A stretch of DNA of 8,480 bases from Thermoplasmatota archaeon (GTDB taxonomy: Archaea > Thermoplasmatota > E2 > DHVEG-1), in contig JAUWIE010000030.1 of NCBI GenBank assembly GCA_030605515.1, positions 1 to 8,480 on the forward strand. Direction: 5' to 3'. Made by a program: the position numbers and the translations under genes. Each line of letters starts with the position of its first letter. Position 1 is the stretch's first letter. This document shows, piece by piece, positions 6,624-8,480 of this stretch. A model generated the notes under the pieces. The model made no database searches. It was not told the DNA's origin and saw nothing but the letters and a program-made list of their open reading frames with translations.

Positions 6624-7496
6624 TTACCTATTCTCGATGTTTTTCAACCATTCAATAGTTCTTCTTATTCCTTCTTTTAATTTAATTTTAGCCGCCCAGT
6701 CAATCATTCTTTTTGCTTTTTCATATGATCCAACTTGATTTTTAATATTACCAAATTCCTTCGGGTAATCTACAAGAGTAATTTCAGATTTACTCCCAAT
6801 TTGCTCTAAAAGTAACTGAGCTATTTCAAGATTAGACGTCTCTTTACCAGTAGCTAGATTGATAGCCTCCCCACCAGGTAATTTTCTAGCAGCCCATAAC
6901 CCCTTTACAATATCCTCAATAAACACATAATCTCTTGTATCCTCACCCTTACCAAACACAGTCAATGGTTTATTTTTAATTGCCTGAAAATAAAGAGCAG
7001 GCATAATCTTATTTAACTGCTGCTGTGGACCATATGGATTAAAAAGTCTCACAATTTTAATATCTAAATCATAAGAAATAAAGTAGGAATAACAAATTCT
7101 ATCAGCTGCAGCTTTACTTGCGGCATAAGGATTTGTAGGATTTATAGGGAAATCTTCTTTTATTGGCTCTTTTGCATTTCCATAAATCTCACAGCTACTT
7201 GGATAAACCAAAGGAACATTATATTCTCTACATGCCTCTAATATATTTAAACAACCTTTGATATTAATATCAATAGCTTTAACCGGATATATGATACTCT
7301 CACCTGGTTTAGCATACGCTGCAAAATGATAAACAACGTCACAATCTCTTACATGTTTTTTTAGCTGATCCAAATTAAAAATATCCTGCCCAGAACTCTT
7401 TGCATAGCCAATTGCTTCCACTGATTTTTGATTTTTAATGAAATGAAAAAAATTACTTCCAATAAAACCAGTATGACCTGTAACTAATATCTTCAT
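6624..7496 (-). CDS. NAD(P)-dependent epimerase/4-ketoreductase (extended SDR)
   Basis: A 290-residue extended short-chain dehydrogenase/reductase acting on a nucleotide sugar. The NAD(P) site is VTGHTGFIGSNFF (5-17, GxxGxxG), with VVYHFAAYAKPGES (54-67) lining the cofactor. PSSCEIYG (99-106) gives the catalytic Ser101, and PYAASKAAAD (123-132) the Tyr124-xxx-Lys128 pair. RLFNPYGPQQ (150-159) and DTRDYVFIEDIVKGL (186-200) are typical of GalE-like epimerases. Where RmlB has Asp-Glu after the catalytic Thr, this protein has Cys102-Glu103, so it is unlikely to be a second 4,6-dehydratase. It sits between rmlA and the 3-dehydrase gene. Its size is close to that of the paratose/abequose synthases that finish 3,6-dideoxyhexoses by 4-keto reduction, so that role, or a C-2/C-4 epimerase, is inferred. 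The start is supported by GAGGT 6 nt upstream and by an ATGA overlap with rmlA at 7496-7493. Exact substrate unknown. Confidence 0.88.
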   Translation of the reverse strand: MKILVTGHTGFIGSNFFHFIKNQKSVEAIGYAKSSGQDIFNLDQLKKHVRDCDVVYHFAAYAKPGESIIYPVKAIDINIKGCLNILEACREYNVPLVYPSSCEIYGNAKEPIKEDFPINPTNPYAASKAAADRICYSYFISYDLDIKIVRLFNPYGPQQQLNKIMPALYFQAIKNKPLTVFGKGEDTRDYVFIEDIVKGLWAARKLPGGEAINLATGKETSNLEIAQLLLEQIGSKSEITLVDYPKEFGNIKNQVGSYEKAKRMIDWAAKIKLKEGIRRTIEWLKNIENR

Positions 7497-8480
7497 ATTC
7501 TTACCTCAGAGTTATCACCAATCACAAACTGTCTTCCCTCAGGCAAACCATCTTTTTTAACAATAGTAACATCCCGTCCAATAAGAGAATCTATGATACG
7601 ACCAGCATTTATTATCTTAACTCCATCCATAACCACTGAATCTGCAATTTCAGTTCCAATAACTTCACAATTATCCCCAATACTTGTGTATGGCCCAATA
7701 CATGAATCACTAATTACGCAATTTTCACCAATAACGGTAGGACCTTTAATTATAGAGTTTTTTTCAACCAAAGAATTTTTTTTAATTGATATCCTACCAC
7801 GAATATCTGAGTCGACTATCTTTCCATGATTTTTAGATTCAACATCATCCAAAACAAGTCTATTAGCATGCAAGATATCCTCAGGTTTACCTGTATCTTT
7901 CCACCAATCAGTTACAAAAGAGGATTTAATTTTATGACCATTATCAACTAACCATTGAATAGCCTCAGTAATCTCAAGCTGACCACGCTTAGAAGGTTTG
8001 AGTTCATTTACTGCATCAAAAATCTTTGATCTAAACAAATATACACCTATCACAGCAAGATTTGATGGTGGATTTCTTGGTTTCTCAATGAGTTTAATTA
8101 TATCTTTTTTATCATTCAATACAGCAATACCAAAAGCCTGTGGCTCATCCACTTCCATTAATAGAATGCTTCCCTCACAACTAGATTTTTCAAAATCTCT
8201 AACATGTTTGACAACTCCTTCCCTTAAAATATTATCACCAAGATACATAATGAACGAATCATCACCAATAAAATCTCTTGAAATCTTTATCGTATGCGCA
8301 ATACCCAGCGGAGCACTTTGCTCGATAAACTCAATCTTTGCATCCCAATTAACACTATTAACCATATCTTTAACTTGATCCTTATTTGGACCTACAATTA
8401 CTCCGATTTCTTTAACACCTGCCTCAATTAAATCTTCTATACCATAAAACAAAATTGGTTTATTTGCTACAGGAATAAGT
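7493..8480 (-). CDS. rmlA: Glucose-1-phosphate thymidylyltransferase, long type, N-terminus cut by the window edge
   Basis: Makes dTDP-glucose from glucose-1-phosphate and dTTP. The frame stays open to the right edge, so the TTG at 8452 is an internal Leu and not a start. The visible 328 residues begin LIPVANKPILFYGIEDL, which continues the usual GGxGTRLRPLTxxxPKQ nucleotide loop; only about 20-30 N-terminal residues are missing. Landmarks of the fragment are EQSAPLGIAHTI (53-64), MYLGDNIL (78-85, metal-binding Asp), IEKP (131-134), GVYLF (145-149), GQLEITEAIQWL (166-177) and TDWWKDTGKPEDILHANRLVLD (190-211). From about residue 217 a left-handed beta-helix follows, with hexapeptide-like repeats (GPTVIGENCVI, GPYTSIGDNCEV). 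That tail marks the long RmlA form common in archaea and actinobacteria and absent from the ~290-residue enterobacterial RmlA. It is the first visible gene of the leftward operon, so its promoter lies beyond the window. Confidence 0.93.
   Translation of the reverse strand, partial: LIPVANKPILFYGIEDLIEAGVKEIGVIVGPNKDQVKDMVNSVNWDAKIEFIEQSAPLGIAHTIKISRDFIGDDSFIMYLGDNILREGVVKHVRDFEKSSCEGSILLMEVDEPQAFGIAVLNDKKDIIKLIEKPRNPPSNLAVIGVYLFRSKIFDAVNELKPSKRGQLEITEAIQWLVDNGHKIKSSFVTDWWKDTGKPEDILHANRLVLDDVESKNHGKIVDSDIRGRISIKKNSLVEKNSIIKGPTVIGENCVISDSCIGPYTSIGDNCEVIGTEIADSVVMDGVKIINAGRIIDSLIGRDVTIVKKDGLPEGRQFVIGDNSEVRI

Noticed and set aside
7998..8378. 126-codon plus-strand open frame opposite rmlA
   Set aside because: Antisense shadow of conserved rmlA sequence, Ser/Ile-rich with no motif.
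8450..8452. TTG as the start of the rmlA gene
   Set aside because: The frame stays open to the window edge and encodes LIPVANKPI, a conserved RmlA segment, so the gene is truncated by the window and TTG is an internal Leu codon.
1..8480. tRNA genes, CRISPR arrays, insertion sequences, direct repeats
   Set aside because: Coding sequence covers nearly the whole window and the largest gap between genes is 9 nt. No repeat array, terminal inverted repeats, transposase motif or tRNA cloverleaf was seen.

Overview
The window is an 8.5-kb piece of a surface-glycan (nucleotide-sugar and glycosyltransferase) locus from an A+T-rich prokaryote, roughly one third G+C by eye. Frequent ATA and AGA codons, purine-rich coding strands, good GGAGG-type Shine-Dalgarno sequences and a long, beta-helix-tailed RmlA would suit a low-GC archaeon such as a methanogen. 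A low-GC bacterium is not excluded, because nothing here is diagnostic of a domain of life.

The layout is two tightly packed operons that face each other, both cut by the window edges. The rightward operon (1-4317) holds the tail of a transaldolase-family protein, a sugar-phosphate nucleotidyltransferase, a GT4-type glycosyltransferase, a nucleotide-sugar 6-dehydrogenase and a GT2-type glycosyltransferase. The leftward operon (8480-4322) reads, in order of transcription, RmlA (long type, N-terminus cut off), an extended SDR epimerase/reductase, an RfbH/E1-type sugar 3-dehydrase and RmlB. The two operons end with only 4 nt between their stop codons. Most genes overlap or abut (ATGA, TAATG, TAA-ATG), and none is separated from its neighbour by more than 9 nt. 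No promoter lies in the window, because both operons enter from outside.

RmlA and RmlB would convert glucose-1-phosphate to dTDP-4-keto-6-deoxyglucose. The RfbH-type enzyme has histidine in place of the usual PLP lysine and four cysteines placed for a [2Fe-2S] cluster, as in the E1 enzymes that remove the C-3 hydroxyl in 3,6-dideoxyhexose biosynthesis. The 290-residue SDR is the right size and type to finish such a sugar by reduction or epimerisation. Combining a dTDP module with an E1-type dehydrase, instead of the classical CDP module, is the most interesting point. The rightward operon would supply a second activated sugar (possibly a heptose, given the transaldolase next to the nucleotidyltransferase), a uronic acid from the dehydrogenase, and two transferases for assembly. 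No flippase, polymerase, initiating transferase, RmlC, RmlD or E3 reductase is present, so the locus must continue on at least one side.
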